A stretch of DNA of 64,000 nt from Phytohabitans houttuyneae (GCF_011764425.1 NZ_BLPF01000001.1:3897001-3961000), one strand, 5' to 3'. Shown: positions 51,358-61,430, numbered from the stretch's first letter. The notes: a model not told the origin generated them from the letters alone. Program-made: numbers and translations.

Positions 51358-51391
51358 AAGTGGGCACCGTGCGAGCGCACGGTGCCCACTT
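51358..51391 (+). terminator. katG terminator hairpin
   Basis: AAGTGGGCACCGTGC (51358-51372) pairs perfectly with GCACGGTGCCCACTT (51377-51391), loop GAGC, starting 15 nt after the katG stop. A 15-bp stem with no long U tail, normal for actinobacteria. Confidence 0.8.
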
Positions 51392-51398
51392 CGCGTAG

Positions 51399-51935
51399 GT
51401 GCCGGCAGCCGCCCGGCGCCGACCGACTCGGGCGGTACGACGAACACGAACGGGCGTGACGAACCGCGGCCGACGCCGACCCCGACCAGGTCGGGCGGAC
51501 CTGGCGCCGGGCAGACCCAGCAAGGAGCCGGGCCCGAGCGAGGTGGCGACCGTCGAGTGCCCGGCGAGCGACCCCACGGTGTACTCCTGCAACGGCGGGA
51601 TCTTCCTCGCCGCTGTCGACGACGGGTTCTACGCCTCCGGACTGTAAATGGAGGAGTGGCGGGTCCGGGACTCCCGCACCGACCTGAGGCGCGACGCAAG
51701 CAGCCTCTACACCGACAACGGCGAGCTCGCGGTCGTGGACGCGGGCAGCGGCCTGTCCCACCAGAAGTGCGCGGCGGCATCGGGCTGGCGCGGCCGGATC
51801 GGCTTCGCCGACCTGGCACGGGGAAGCCAGCTCTGCGTCCGCACCGGCAACGCCCGCTACGCCGGCGTGGTGGTGCGATCCCTGCCGAACCCTGAGAACC
51901 CGCACGCCGTCATCGCCGGCTACACCTGGCGGTAG
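51399..51935 (+). pseudogene. remnant of a secreted or kinase-tail domain
   Basis: A Thr/Pro-rich linker (DEPRPTPTPTRSGGPGAG) in one frame, then VECPASDPTVYSCNGGIFLA in another, an in-frame TAA at 51645, and a continuation ending GSQLCVRTGNARYAGVVV...AGYTWR. The latter pieces resemble the C-terminal domain found in actinobacterial secreted proteins and Ser/Thr kinases. No N-terminus exists because a stop precedes it, so it is a decayed fragment. Confidence 0.45.
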
Positions 51936-51981
51936 GCGGCGGGCGCGGCCCTCGCGAAGGACCGCGCCCGCGTACGCCCGG

Positions 51982-53841
51982 TCAGAAGCCGAGCGCTGCC
52001 CGGCCGCCGACGACCGGGATGTGCAGCTCGCTTCCGCTTGTCGCTACCCGCAGGCGGGTGCCGCCGAGCGGGAGCAGGGTGTACTCCTGGTCGGTGGAGA
52101 AGATCACCACGCCGATCCGGTGTCCGGCAGGGAAGACGTAGTCCTTGGGCTGCAGCGTCCAGCGGTAGTCGTACAGCTTGCCGGTGCGGACCGGCTCGGT
52201 ACGGGCGGCGGACTTGCGGTTTTGCGGGTCCATCCAGCCGCGGGTGACCACGAAGGGTGCGGTGGTGGAGCCGGCCGGGCCGTAGTCGACCAGATACACG
52301 GTGAGGTTGGCGTCCGGCTTGTTGTCGATCGCCATCCGCAGCCGCATCTCGGGGCGACCGGAGAGCCGCACGTCGCGGGTGAGCGCCGGCGACGTGTACG
52401 CGAGGCGGTTGGGGCTGGCCACCTCGGGGTTGGCGATCAGGGCGTCGGGGTGGATCGTGCGGCCCTCATCCACAAAGGACTGCTCGGTGCGGCCCCACGT
52501 CCGGCCGGTCGTCAGCGAGCTGGGCGCCGCGAGCCGCACCGCCACGTCGCGCGCGGCGGGGTCGGGCCAGTTGCGATACGTCGTGTAGGCCGCGTTTTCC
52601 CGCTGCACCACGGCGGTCGGCTCGCTCGTGACGCCGTTGCGCACACCCCAGAGCCAGTAGTCGAACCAGCGGTTTTCGGTCTGCTTGTACGTCCAGGTCT
52701 TACCGTTGGGCAGCGTGACGGGCGCGCTGCTCGGGCCGCTGTGCCCGCCCTGGTGCAGCCAGATCTTGCGGGGCACGTGCCGCTTGGCGAGCTCGTCCCA
52801 CCAGCCGGCGAAGTGCTCGGTCTTGACGTTCCAGTCGTTGAGGCCGTGGACCACGAACACGCTCGCCTTGACCCTGCGGGCGTCGAGGTAGTCACGCTCC
52901 GCCCAGTACCGCGAGTAGTCGCCGGTCACCCGGTCCTGCGCCGCGGTGATCGCGGCCATCTCGTCGGCGCAGTCGCCCTCGGAGCGCGCCTGCCCGGCCG
53001 TGAACTTGGCCAGCACGTCGAGGTCCTCACCCTGGAACGTGCCGGGCGCGACGACCAGGCCGTTGGCGCGGTAGTAGTCGTACCAGCTGCTGATCGCCGC
53101 GACCGGGATGATCGTCTTGAGACCTTCGACGCCGGTGGTGGCGACCTGGTTGGGCAGCGTGCCGTTGTACGAGCCGCCGGTCATGCCGACATCGCCGGTG
53201 GTCCAGTCGGCGGTGACCGGCGCGCCGCCGGCGTCCCAGCCCCTGGCGCGGCCGTTGAGCCAGTCGATGACCGCCTTGGTGCCGAGCGTCTCGGCCGCGT
53301 CGCCGCTGGTGGAGCATCCGTCGGAGTCGGCGGTGCCGACGCTCTGGCCGAGCACGACGGCGTAGCCGCGGGGCACGTAGTAGTCGTCCAGCGAGCCGGG
53401 CAGGTTGCCCTTGGCCTCGGCGCGCGCGATGCCGGCCGCGTCCGCGCGGGCCGCGGCGGCGCGGTCACCGAGCCCGTTCTGCGGCAGCTCGTCCACCAGC
53501 ACGCTGTGGTAGGGCACGTCGCCCCAGACGTTCTTGCGGTACGGGCTGTGCTCGAAGATCACCGGCACCTTGAACCCGGCCGTGGCGGTCTCCCGCGGCC
53601 GGGAGATGTCGATCGCGACGCGGTCACGCCGGCCGTCGTGGTTGGTGTCCAGCGGCGTCTCGACGTAGACCCGCTCCTCGATCGCGTCGGCGAAGGAGAA
53701 GACCGGCTGGGTCATGCCGTTTTCGACGACGATCGTGGGCGGCGGGTCGGCCGGTGCGGCGGCGACTGTGGCGGGTGCGGCGAGCACCAGCCCGCCGGTG
53801 ACGGCGGCGCTGGCGAGCAGCAGATGGCGAGCTTGAGGCAT
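51982..53841 (-). CDS. secreted S15 Xaa-Pro dipeptidyl-peptidase-like hydrolase
   Basis: ATG 53841 follows GGGGGA; a GTG 24 nt upstream is an alternative. 619 aa with a signal peptide (HLLLASAAVTGGLVLAAPA). Alpha/beta-hydrolase nucleophile in GMTGGSYNGT, Asp in VVHGLNDWNVK and His in LHQGGHSGPS, then a galactose-binding-like C-terminal beta domain. It matches the S15/CocE-NonD family, which cleaves Xaa-Pro dipeptides or ester bonds outside the cell. Signal plus exported substrate range suggests peptide scavenging. Confidence 0.88.
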   Translation of the reverse strand: MPQARHLLLASAAVTGGLVLAAPATVAAAPADPPPTIVVENGMTQPVFSFADAIEERVYVETPLDTNHDGRRDRVAIDISRPRETATAGFKVPVIFEHSPYRKNVWGDVPYHSVLVDELPQNGLGDRAAAARADAAGIARAEAKGNLPGSLDDYYVPRGYAVVLGQSVGTADSDGCSTSGDAAETLGTKAVIDWLNGRARGWDAGGAPVTADWTTGDVGMTGGSYNGTLPNQVATTGVEGLKTIIPVAAISSWYDYYRANGLVVAPGTFQGEDLDVLAKFTAGQARSEGDCADEMAAITAAQDRVTGDYSRYWAERDYLDARRVKASVFVVHGLNDWNVKTEHFAGWWDELAKRHVPRKIWLHQGGHSGPSSAPVTLPNGKTWTYKQTENRWFDYWLWGVRNGVTSEPTAVVQRENAAYTTYRNWPDPAARDVAVRLAAPSSLTTGRTWGRTEQSFVDEGRTIHPDALIANPEVASPNRLAYTSPALTRDVRLSGRPEMRLRMAIDNKPDANLTVYLVDYGPAGSTTAPFVVTRGWMDPQNRKSAARTEPVRTGKLYDYRWTLQPKDYVFPAGHRIGVVIFSTDQEYTLLPLGGTRLRVATSGSELHIPVVGGRAALGF

Positions 53842-53930
53842 GGCGGTCCCCCAGGAGGTGTCCACTCGTGATGGAGCCTCAAGAACATATCGACGGATGT
53901 CCCCGGTGGTCTACCTTCCGGTGACCGAGG

Positions 53931-54929
53931 CTACGCCGTGTCGCCGAAGGGAAAGCGGCGGCCGATCGCCACGTGCAGGATCACGGATACGCCGATCGCG
54001 TTGAGGGTGGCGTGCGCGACCCACGCCTCCGGTTCGGCCCTGGTCCAGGTGGCCACGCCCGCGGCGAGCGTGACCAGCGCGTAGATGGCGACCGTCACGG
54101 CGGCGGTCATGGCCAGCGCCGCCGGGTACGAGGTCAGCCAGCCCTCGAAGAGCATCGCGACCACCAGGCCGGCCGCGACGAACGAGCCGCCGACGGCACC
54201 GACGACGCCTGGCTCGACGCCGCCGACCTCGCCGACCAGCAGCCAGGTCAGCGCGGCTCCACAGAGGACGACCGCGTTGCCGGCCACGAGCCGTACCGCC
54301 TTGGCGTGGATACCGGTCAGCGGCCAGCCGCGCCACACCACAAACCACCAGACCTGCCACACGCCGACCAGGATGAGAAACGCGCCGAACCAGGGGCGGC
54401 GGTGCACGCCGGTGGCGTAGACGGCGAGTGCGACGGCCCAGGACAGGGCGAGCGCGGCGAGGCCGGCGGCGAAACGGTTGTACCGGCGCAGCGGCCAGCC
54501 CTCGGTCACGAGCGTGAGCTGCAGCATCGCCACAAACCCGGCGGCGCCCAGCGGCATCGTCTCAGGGAAGGCCCGGCCGGCGAAGACACCGCCCGGGTCC
54601 CAGCCCTCCACCACGAGCAGGCCCACGGCGGCGAGCACCACCGCGAGGGCGGCCACGAAGATCGTGTCCACCAGGCCGGACCAGCCGGGCCGCAGGCTCG
54701 ACCCCGGCCAGTCCTCCCACCAGAACGCGACCATCGCGACCGCCGGAAGCGCGAACGTGACCAGCGGCCCGAGGATCCGCAGCGAGGACTCCGGGCCGCC
54801 CGCACCGTAGGCGAGCAGGGCGGCGACCGGCACGACGAGCAGCAGGCCCTTGAGACCGACGTACGGCTGGCGTGCGGAACCCGCGGCCGGCGTGGTGACC
54901 GCGGGTCGATCCGGCAGCGACACCGCCAC
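53931..54929 (-). CDS. polytopic membrane protein, about 10 TM helices
   Basis: 332 aa, almost all hydrophobic segments (LLLVVPVAALLAYGAGGP, IFVAALAVVLAAVGLLVVEG, FLILVGVWQVWWFVVWRG). No catalytic motif or known transporter signature. Ends 1 nt from the molybdoenzyme gene upstream? No: it lies directly downstream of the large-subunit gene on the same strand, with no gap, so it may be cotranscribed with that operon. Confidence 0.65.
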   Translation of the reverse strand: MAVSLPDRPAVTTPAAGSARQPYVGLKGLLLVVPVAALLAYGAGGPESSLRILGPLVTFALPAVAMVAFWWEDWPGSSLRPGWSGLVDTIFVAALAVVLAAVGLLVVEGWDPGGVFAGRAFPETMPLGAAGFVAMLQLTLVTEGWPLRRYNRFAAGLAALALSWAVALAVYATGVHRRPWFGAFLILVGVWQVWWFVVWRGWPLTGIHAKAVRLVAGNAVVLCGAALTWLLVGEVGGVEPGVVGAVGGSFVAAGLVVAMLFEGWLTSYPAALAMTAAVTVAIYALVTLAAGVATWTRAEPEAWVAHATLNAIGVSVILHVAIGRRFPFGDTA

Positions 54930-57170
54930 CTACGGCGGGTCCATGACGAGTTCGGCGGTCATCGGCAGCTCGCGGATCCGCCGGCCGGTCGCGTGGTAGA
55001 CCGCGTTGGCGATGGCCGCGGCGACCCCCACCTGGCCGATCTCGCCGACGCCCTTGGCACCGAGCGGGCCAACCACCTCGTCGTGCACCTCGACGAGGTG
55101 GATGGTGACGTCGGGGGCGTCGGCGTTGACGGGCACCAGGTAGTCACCGAGGCTCGTGGCGCTCCACCGGCCCTGGCGGGGGTCCATCCGGTTGCCCTCC
55201 AGCAGGGCCTGCCCCATCCCCCACAGCATCCCGCCCATGAGCTGGCTGCGCGCGGTCTTGGGGTTCAGCACCCGCCCGGGTGCGAACGCGCCGCCGAGCC
55301 GCCGCACGCGTACCAGGCCGAGCTCGGGGTCGACGGCGACCTGGGCGAACTGGGCGCCGAAGGTCAGCAGGCCGTGTGGCGTGTCCGGCGGCGGCGGGGT
55401 CCAGCTGCCCAGCGCCTCCGCGTCCTCCAGGTGGTGGCGGCCCATGACGTCGCCGTAGGTCTCGCCCACCTCCGGCCGCGAGCGCAGCCGCATCCGACCT
55501 TCCTGTACCTCCACATCGGACGGATCCGCGCCGTGCAACGGCGAGTCGCTGTCCGTCACCGCCATCGCGATGAGCTGGTCGCGCAGGGCGGTGGCCGCGT
55601 TGTGCACGGCGGCGCTGACCATCATCGCGCCGGAGGAGCCGACCGCCGCCGAGGTGTTGGGCAGGTCGGTGTCGCCGGCCTCGAAGCGGACCGCGTCCAT
55701 CGGCAGGCCGAGGCCGTCCGCCGCGACCTGCGTCATCACGGTGGTGACGCCGGTGCCGAACTCCTGGGTGCCGGTCTGCACGACCGCGTCACCGCCGGCG
55801 TAGATGCGGGCGCGGGCGCGCTGGGTCGGCATGAAGAACGCGACCGGGTACGCCGCGGCCGCCATCCCGGTGCCGATCAGCCAGTCGCCGTCCCGGCGCA
55901 TCCGGGGCCTCGGGTCACGTCCCGCCCAGCCGAACGACTCCGCGCCCACCCGCAGGCACTCCGCGAGGCCGTCGCTGGACCACGGGTTGCCGCGCGGGTC
56001 GGTGTCGGCGTGGCTGCGCAGGCGCAGCTCGACCGGGTCGACGCCCAGCTCGTACGCGAGCTGGTCCATCGCGGTCTCCAGCACGAACATGCCCACGGTC
56101 TCGCCCGGCCCGCGGGTGAACGTCGGCGTCATCGTGTTGCCCTTGACCATGCGGTGCACGCCTTCCGCGTTCGGCACCGCGTACACCTGGATGGTGGTAC
56201 CGGTCGCCGGCTCGGCCCAGTCGTCGAAGGGCGAGGTGAGCGACAGCTTCTGGTGGCGCAGCGCGGTCAGCGTGCCGTCCCGCTTGGCACCCAGCGAGAT
56301 CGCCTGCTCCTGCTCCTCGCGGTGGCCCGTCGACGTGAACGCCTGCGGGCGGGTCAGCATCAGCCGCACCGGGCGCCCGACCTGCCGTGCCGCCATCGCC
56401 GCCAGCGTCACGTGCGGCCAGGTCATCGCCTTGCCCCCGAAACCGCCCCCGACGAAGTGCGTGATCACGCGGATGTCCGACACGTGCATGCCGAGCAGGT
56501 GCGCGACGGTGAGCTGGGTGGCCCGGATGCCCATCGTGGAGTCGTAGAGCGTGAGCCGGTCACCGTCCCAGGCGGCGGTGGTCGCGGAGGTCTCCATGGC
56601 GTTGTGGTGGTTGGCGGCGAAGCGGTACGAGACGTCCACGCGAATGTCGGCGTCCGCCAGCCCGGCGTCCACGTCGCCGTGCCCCATGCGGGCCGGCATG
56701 AGGCCGCCGAAGAGCGTCTGCGGCTCGTACACGGCGTCGCGACCCTCGTCGAGGGTGGTGATCGAGGGCGTGCGCTCGTACGTCACGCGGACCAGCGACG
56801 CCGCGAACTGCGCCCGCTCATGGCTGTCCGCGACGACGATCGCGACCGGCTGGCCGGCGTAGTGCACCTCGTCGTCCTGCATCGGGAAGAAGCTCTCGCC
56901 GGGCGCGGCCGCTCCGACCAGCGACGGCAGCAGGTGGGGCGGCTCGGCGATCTTCGGCAGGTTTTCGTGGGTCAGCACGGTGAGCACCCCGCCGGCCGCG
57001 AGGGCCGGGACGGCGTCGATCGCCGTGACCCGTCCACTGGGGACTGTCGCGCCGACGATGGCCGCGTACGCGAGGTCGGGCAGCACGATCTCGGCCGTGT
57101 ACCGCGCCGCGCCGGTCACCTTCGCGGGCCCGTCCACGCGGTCGACGGGCTGCCCCACCGAGGTACTCAT
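54930..57170 (-). CDS. xanthine-dehydrogenase-family molybdopterin-binding subunit (YagR/PaoC-like)
   Basis: ATG 57170 overlaps the FAD-subunit stop. 746 aa with aldehyde oxidase/xanthine dehydrogenase a/b-hammerhead and molybdopterin domains: RVDGPAKVTGAARYTAEI at the start, GGGFGGKAMTWPHV at the cofactor loop, TRGPGETVGMFVLETAMDQL and the late GAKGVGEIGQVGVAAAI containing the catalytic Glu. Forms a heterotrimer with the two genes upstream and oxidises aldehydes or N-heterocycles. Confidence 0.9.
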   Translation of the reverse strand: MSTSVGQPVDRVDGPAKVTGAARYTAEIVLPDLAYAAIVGATVPSGRVTAIDAVPALAAGGVLTVLTHENLPKIAEPPHLLPSLVGAAAPGESFFPMQDDEVHYAGQPVAIVVADSHERAQFAASLVRVTYERTPSITTLDEGRDAVYEPQTLFGGLMPARMGHGDVDAGLADADIRVDVSYRFAANHHNAMETSATTAAWDGDRLTLYDSTMGIRATQLTVAHLLGMHVSDIRVITHFVGGGFGGKAMTWPHVTLAAMAARQVGRPVRLMLTRPQAFTSTGHREEQEQAISLGAKRDGTLTALRHQKLSLTSPFDDWAEPATGTTIQVYAVPNAEGVHRMVKGNTMTPTFTRGPGETVGMFVLETAMDQLAYELGVDPVELRLRSHADTDPRGNPWSSDGLAECLRVGAESFGWAGRDPRPRMRRDGDWLIGTGMAAAAYPVAFFMPTQRARARIYAGGDAVVQTGTQEFGTGVTTVMTQVAADGLGLPMDAVRFEAGDTDLPNTSAAVGSSGAMMVSAAVHNAATALRDQLIAMAVTDSDSPLHGADPSDVEVQEGRMRLRSRPEVGETYGDVMGRHHLEDAEALGSWTPPPPDTPHGLLTFGAQFAQVAVDPELGLVRVRRLGGAFAPGRVLNPKTARSQLMGGMLWGMGQALLEGNRMDPRQGRWSATSLGDYLVPVNADAPDVTIHLVEVHDEVVGPLGAKGVGEIGQVGVAAAIANAVYHATGRRIRELPMTAELVMDPP

Positions 57171-58144
57171 GCCGCACCCGCCAGCACGCGCGCGATCGTG
57201 CGCCGGGCGAGCGGCACCTTGAACGCGTTGTACCGGCGCACCTGCGCCGCGCTCAGCTCGGCGGCGGCCGCGCGCTCGTACGACTCCGGCGTCGCGGGCG
57301 CACCCGTCAGCTCGGCCTCGGCGATCCTGGCCCGCCACGGCTTGGTGCCGACGCCACCGAGCGCCAGCCGTACCTCCCGCACGACTCCCTCCGATACCGT
57401 GAGGGCCGCCGCGACCGAGACCAGCGCAAACTCGTACGACTGGCGGTCGCGGATCTTGACGTAGGTGGATCGCGCGCCGATCACCGCCCCGGGCAGGTCG
57501 ACGGCCACGATCAGCTCGCCCTGGCGCAGCGGGTGCTCGCGCTGCGGCGTGTCATTCGGCAGCAGGTAGAAGTCGTCGACCGCGATCGCCCGCGAGCCGC
57601 CCGGCCCGATCACGTGTACGACCGCGTCGAACGCGACGAGCGCCACGGCCAGGTCGGACGGGTGCGTCGCGATGCAGTGCTCGCTGGTGCCGAGCACCGC
57701 GTGTCCCCGGTTGACGCCCTCCAGCGCGGCGCAACCGGTCCCCGGGTCCCGCTTGTTGCACGCCGAGATCCCGTCCCGGAAGTAGCCGCACCGCACCCGC
57801 TGGCACAGGTTGCCGCCGATCGACGCCATGTTCCGCAGCTGCTCCGACGCGCCGAGCAGCAGCGCCTGCGACACGGCCGGGTAGCGGGCCATCACGCGCT
57901 CGTCGCGGGCGACGTCGCTCATCCGGGACAGCGCGCCCAGCCGCAGGCCGCCGCCGGGCAGCTCCTCCACCTCGCGGTACGGCAGCTCGTTGATGTCCAC
58001 GAGCAGGTCGTGCCGGTGTACCCCGATGCGGAGGAGGTCGACCTCGGTGGTGCCGCCGGCGAGGAACGCGGCGGTCGGGTTCCGCTCGACCAGGGCGACC
58101 GCCGTCGCGGCGTCGTGGGGTCGGGCGTAGCTAAGCGGTCGCAT
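57167..58144 (-). CDS. FAD-binding subunit, xanthine-dehydrogenase family (YagS/PaoB-like)
   Basis: 325 aa. FAD motifs AFLAGGTTEVDLLRIGVHRH and ASIGGNLCQRVRCGYFRDG; the latter continues to SACNKRDPGTGC, giving four Cys that in PaoB hold an extra [4Fe-4S] cluster. Stop overlaps the large subunit; start overlaps the iron-sulfur gene by 14 nt. Transfers electrons between the iron-sulfur subunit and the molybdenum site. Confidence 0.9.
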   Translation of the reverse strand: MRPLSYARPHDAATAVALVERNPTAAFLAGGTTEVDLLRIGVHRHDLLVDINELPYREVEELPGGGLRLGALSRMSDVARDERVMARYPAVSQALLLGASEQLRNMASIGGNLCQRVRCGYFRDGISACNKRDPGTGCAALEGVNRGHAVLGTSEHCIATHPSDLAVALVAFDAVVHVIGPGGSRAIAVDDFYLLPNDTPQREHPLRQGELIVAVDLPGAVIGARSTYVKIRDRQSYEFALVSVAAALTVSEGVVREVRLALGGVGTKPWRARIAEAELTGAPATPESYERAAAAELSAAQVRRYNAFKVPLARRTIARVLAGAA

Positions 58145-58658
58145 CCCGGACCTCCCTGATCGCCGCCCGGATGTTCGGGTACGCGGCGCACCGGCAGATG
58201 TTGCCGCTCATGTACTCGGCGATGTCGGCATCGGTGCCGGCGTTCCCCTCGGCGACGAGCGCTACGGCCGACATGATCTGTCCGGGCGTGCAGTACCCGC
58301 ACTGGAAGGCGTCGTGCTTGATGAACGCCTTCTGCATCGGATGCAGCTCCTCGCCATCGGCGAGGCCCTCGATCGTGGTGACGTCGTGCCCCTCGCAGGC
58401 CAGGGCGAGGGTGAGGCAGGACAGCACCCGCCGGCCGTCCACCCACACCGTGCAGGCGCCGCAGGTGCCCTGGTCGCAGCCCTTCTTGGTACCGGTGAGG
58501 TCGAGGTGTTCGCGGAGCGTGTCCAGCAGGCTGACCCGCGGCTCGACTCCGATCAGGTAGGTCGCGCCGTTGACGGTGAGCGCGGCGGGCGCGCTCCCCG
58601 GCCCGCGGGCTTCCGCGCGGGTGTCGGCTGTGACGGCGACGGAGATCTCCAGGTCCAT
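58131..58658 (-). CDS. 2Fe-2S iron-sulfur subunit (YagT/PaoA-like)
   Basis: 175 aa. Plant-type ferredoxin Cys set in KKGCDQGTCGACTVWVDGRR with the fourth Cys in VLSCLTLA, then the second cluster in FQCGYCTPGQIM and GNICRCAAYPNI. No Tat signal is evident, unlike E. coli PaoA, so the enzyme is probably cytoplasmic. First gene of the three-subunit operon. Confidence 0.92.
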   Translation of the reverse strand: MDLEISVAVTADTRAEARGPGSAPAALTVNGATYLIGVEPRVSLLDTLREHLDLTGTKKGCDQGTCGACTVWVDGRRVLSCLTLALACEGHDVTTIEGLADGEELHPMQKAFIKHDAFQCGYCTPGQIMSAVALVAEGNAGTDADIAEYMSGNICRCAAYPNIRAAIREVRDATA

Positions 58659-58751
58659 CGCCCGAGTGTCGATCGTGAGCGCTTCTGCGGACTTCGGTCA
58701 GATGACCTCCGCCGTGACTTAAATTGGCAGTCGGTGGTACGGGGGACCCAG

Positions 58752-61430
58752 GTGGGTGCCGCATTGACGGGGCGCGATGACGAGCTCGAGGCCATCGCGA
58801 CCGTGCTGGATGGCGGCGCGCTCCTACTGACCGGCAGGGCCGGCAGCGGACGATCGGCACTGCTCGAAGCGGCGGCCGAGCGGGCGGCCGCGTCCGCGAT
58901 CCGGGTGCTCCGCGGCGCCGGCAGCACCGTCGAGGCCGACCTGGCGTACGCCGGGCTCAACCAGCTGCTGTGGCCGCTGCGCGCACACGTCGACGACCTC
59001 GGAGCGGCTCACCGCGACGCGCTGCGCTCGGCGCTGGGGCTGGACGCCGGCCCGCCCCCCGACCGGCTTGTCGTCGCCACGGCGGCGCTGACGCTGCTCA
59101 CGCGCGCGGCGCCGGTACTGCTGCTCGTCGACGACCTGCACCGCATCGATCCGGCCAGCGCCGCCGTCGTCGGCTTTCTGGCCCGCCGCCTCGACGGCAG
59201 CGGCGCGGCCCTGCTCGCCGCGACCGACGCCGGCGACGACGCGACCGGCATCGGCACGCTCGCCGTCCGGCCGCTCGGCGAGGAGGCGGCATCGGCGCTG
59301 CTCACGACGCATTTCCCGGACCTCGCGGGACGGGTGCGCAGGCGCGTGCTCGCCACCGCGCGGGGCAGCCCGCTTGCACTGCACGAGCTGCCGGCCGCGC
59401 TGACCTCGGCCCAGCGAAGCGGCACGCGCGAACTGCCCGACCCGCTGCCGCTCGGACCGCGCCTGGCCGCGCTGTACGGCGCCCGCCTCGCCGCACTGCC
59501 CGCACCGACCCGCCGGCTGCTGCTGCTCGTGGCACTCGACGGGCGCGGCGGCTCGGACGCGCTGGCCTCGGCCGGTGACCTCGCCGACCTGCTGCCGGCC
59601 GAACGCGCCGACCTCGTCACCGTCGACGCCTGCCGGATACGTTTCCACGACCCGCTCGCGCGCTGCGCGGTCGTCGCCCTCGCCCCGCCCGGGGAGCGGC
59701 GGGCCGCACACAGCCTTCTCGCCGAGGGCGCCGACCGGCCGGAACGCCGCGCCTGGCACCTGGCCCGGGCGACGCTCGGCCCGGACGAGCGGGTGGCCGG
59801 GCTGCTGATGCGGGCAGCGCACACCCATCGCCGGCGGGGCGACGCGGCCGGCGCGTACGCGGCGATGGTCCGGGCGGCCGACCTCAGCCCCCGCGGCGCC
59901 GACCGGAGCCGGCGGCTCGCCGAGGCGGCGTCGGTACGGGCGGACGTGGACCTGCGCGGCGTGTCCCGGCTGCTCGGCGACGCCCGGCACGCCGATCCCG
60001 GCCGCCGCGGCTCGGTGCCCGCGGCCGTGGCCTCCGCGCACCTCGTGCTCAACGACGACGGCGACGTCGACACCGCCCACCGCCTCCTCGTCGCCGCGCT
60101 CGACGACCGCGACCCGGCGCACGTCGACGCGCTGCAGACGCTGTTGACCGTCTGCGCGTTCGGCGGTCGGGACGAGCTGTGGGCGCCGTTTCACGCCGCG
60201 GTGGCCCGGCTGCGCCCGGGGCCGCCGACGCTGCTGGCGCTGGGCGCGTCGCTCGTCGCCGACCCAGCTCGCGCGACACCGGCCGACCTCGCCCTTCTCG
60301 ACGATCTCACCGGGCGGCTGCACGACGAGGTCGACCCGGCCCGCATCGTGGCGGTGGGCCGGGCCGCCCTCTTCGCCGACCGGATGGCCGCGTGCCGGGA
60401 GGCCCACCGCCGGGTGGTACGCGACGGGCAGCGCGGCGGTGCGGTCATCGCCGTGGTCCGCGCACTCGTCAACCTCTGCCTGGACGGCGTGCGCACGGGA
60501 CGCTGGGCGGAGGCGACCCGGCTTGCCGCCGAAGGGCAGGCGCTCTGCGCGCCGCACGGCTACCGGATGCTGCGGTGGCCGCTGCGGTTCGGTACGGCGC
60601 TTGTCGCGGCCGCGCAGGGCGACGAAACCACGGCCAACGATCTCGCCGGCCGGATGCTCGGCTGGGCCGCCACCCAGGGCGCGCGCTCCGTGACCCGAGC
60701 CGCGCACCACGTGCTGGCCGTCGCGGCGCTGAGCCGGGGCGATGCCGAGGAGGCGTACCGGCACACGATCCAGGTGAGCCCACCCGGTGTGCTGGCCGCC
60801 AACGCGCCGCTCGCGCTCTGGTCCGGCATCGACCTCGTGGAGGCCGCGGTGCGCACCGGCCGGCACGCCGAGGCAGCGGCCCACGCCACCGCGCTGGGCC
60901 GGGTCGCGCCGCTCTCCCCACGGCTCGCGGTGGTGGCCGCCGCGGCGGTGGCGACCGTCGACCCGTCGGGCGACCGCTTCGCGGCGGCGCTCGCGGTGCC
61001 GGGTGCCGAGCGGTGGCCGTTCGACCTCGCCCGGGTGCGCCTCGCGTACGGCGAGTGGCTGCGCCGCCACCACGCCACCGCCGCGGCGCGCGAGCACCTT
61101 GTCGCGGCGAAGCACGCGTTCGCGCAGTTGGGCGCCGTGCCGTGGACGGCGCGTGCCGACGCGGAGCTGCGCGCGGCCGGCGTGGCGACCGCGGCCGGTC
61201 CCGCCGTGCTGACGCCGCAGGAGCGGGAGATCGCGCTGCTCGCGGCGACCGGCCTGACGAACAAGGAGATCGGGCAGCGGCTGCACCTGTCGCACCGCAC
61301 CGTCGGCGCCCACCTCTACCGGGTCTTTCCCAAACTGGGCATCGGCTCGCGGGCCGCGCTCCGGGACGCCTTATCCCCCGAAGGAATGACAACCGGCCCA
61401 GACCGCCCGGAATCAATCGCGCATCGGTAA
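58752..61430 (+). CDS. LuxR-family (LAL-type) regulator with AAA ATPase domain
   Basis: GTG 58752 has GGGGGA 5 nt upstream; GTG 58734 is an alternative. 892 aa. N-terminal P-loop GRAGSGRSALL at about 28-38 (Lys replaced by Arg), LLLVDDLHRID as Walker B, TPR-like middle, and a LuxR HTH at the end (LTPQEREIALLAATGLTNKE, IGQRLHLSHRTVGAHLYRVF). Divergent from the molybdoenzyme operon, which it may control. Confidence 0.88.
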   Translation: MGAALTGRDDELEAIATVLDGGALLLTGRAGSGRSALLEAAAERAAASAIRVLRGAGSTVEADLAYAGLNQLLWPLRAHVDDLGAAHRDALRSALGLDAGPPPDRLVVATAALTLLTRAAPVLLLVDDLHRIDPASAAVVGFLARRLDGSGAALLAATDAGDDATGIGTLAVRPLGEEAASALLTTHFPDLAGRVRRRVLATARGSPLALHELPAALTSAQRSGTRELPDPLPLGPRLAALYGARLAALPAPTRRLLLLVALDGRGGSDALASAGDLADLLPAERADLVTVDACRIRFHDPLARCAVVALAPPGERRAAHSLLAEGADRPERRAWHLARATLGPDERVAGLLMRAAHTHRRRGDAAGAYAAMVRAADLSPRGADRSRRLAEAASVRADVDLRGVSRLLGDARHADPGRRGSVPAAVASAHLVLNDDGDVDTAHRLLVAALDDRDPAHVDALQTLLTVCAFGGRDELWAPFHAAVARLRPGPPTLLALGASLVADPARATPADLALLDDLTGRLHDEVDPARIVAVGRAALFADRMAACREAHRRVVRDGQRGGAVIAVVRALVNLCLDGVRTGRWAEATRLAAEGQALCAPHGYRMLRWPLRFGTALVAAAQGDETTANDLAGRMLGWAATQGARSVTRAAHHVLAVAALSRGDAEEAYRHTIQVSPPGVLAANAPLALWSGIDLVEAAVRTGRHAEAAAHATALGRVAPLSPRLAVVAAAAVATVDPSGDRFAAALAVPGAERWPFDLARVRLAYGEWLRRHHATAAAREHLVAAKHAFAQLGAVPWTARADAELRAAGVATAAGPAVLTPQEREIALLAATGLTNKEIGQRLHLSHRTVGAHLYRVFPKLGIGSRAALRDALSPEGMTTGPDRPESIAHR

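Noticed and set aside
53973-57464. 1163-codon open frame antisense to the membrane protein and molybdoenzyme genes
   Set aside because: Arg/Gly/His-rich translation without domains; a GC-bias shadow of the clearly recognisable genes on the other strand.
58314-58751. Upstream extension of the LuxR regulator
   Set aside because: It would overlap the divergent iron-sulfur subunit gene and its promoter; GTG 58752 has a proper ribosome site.
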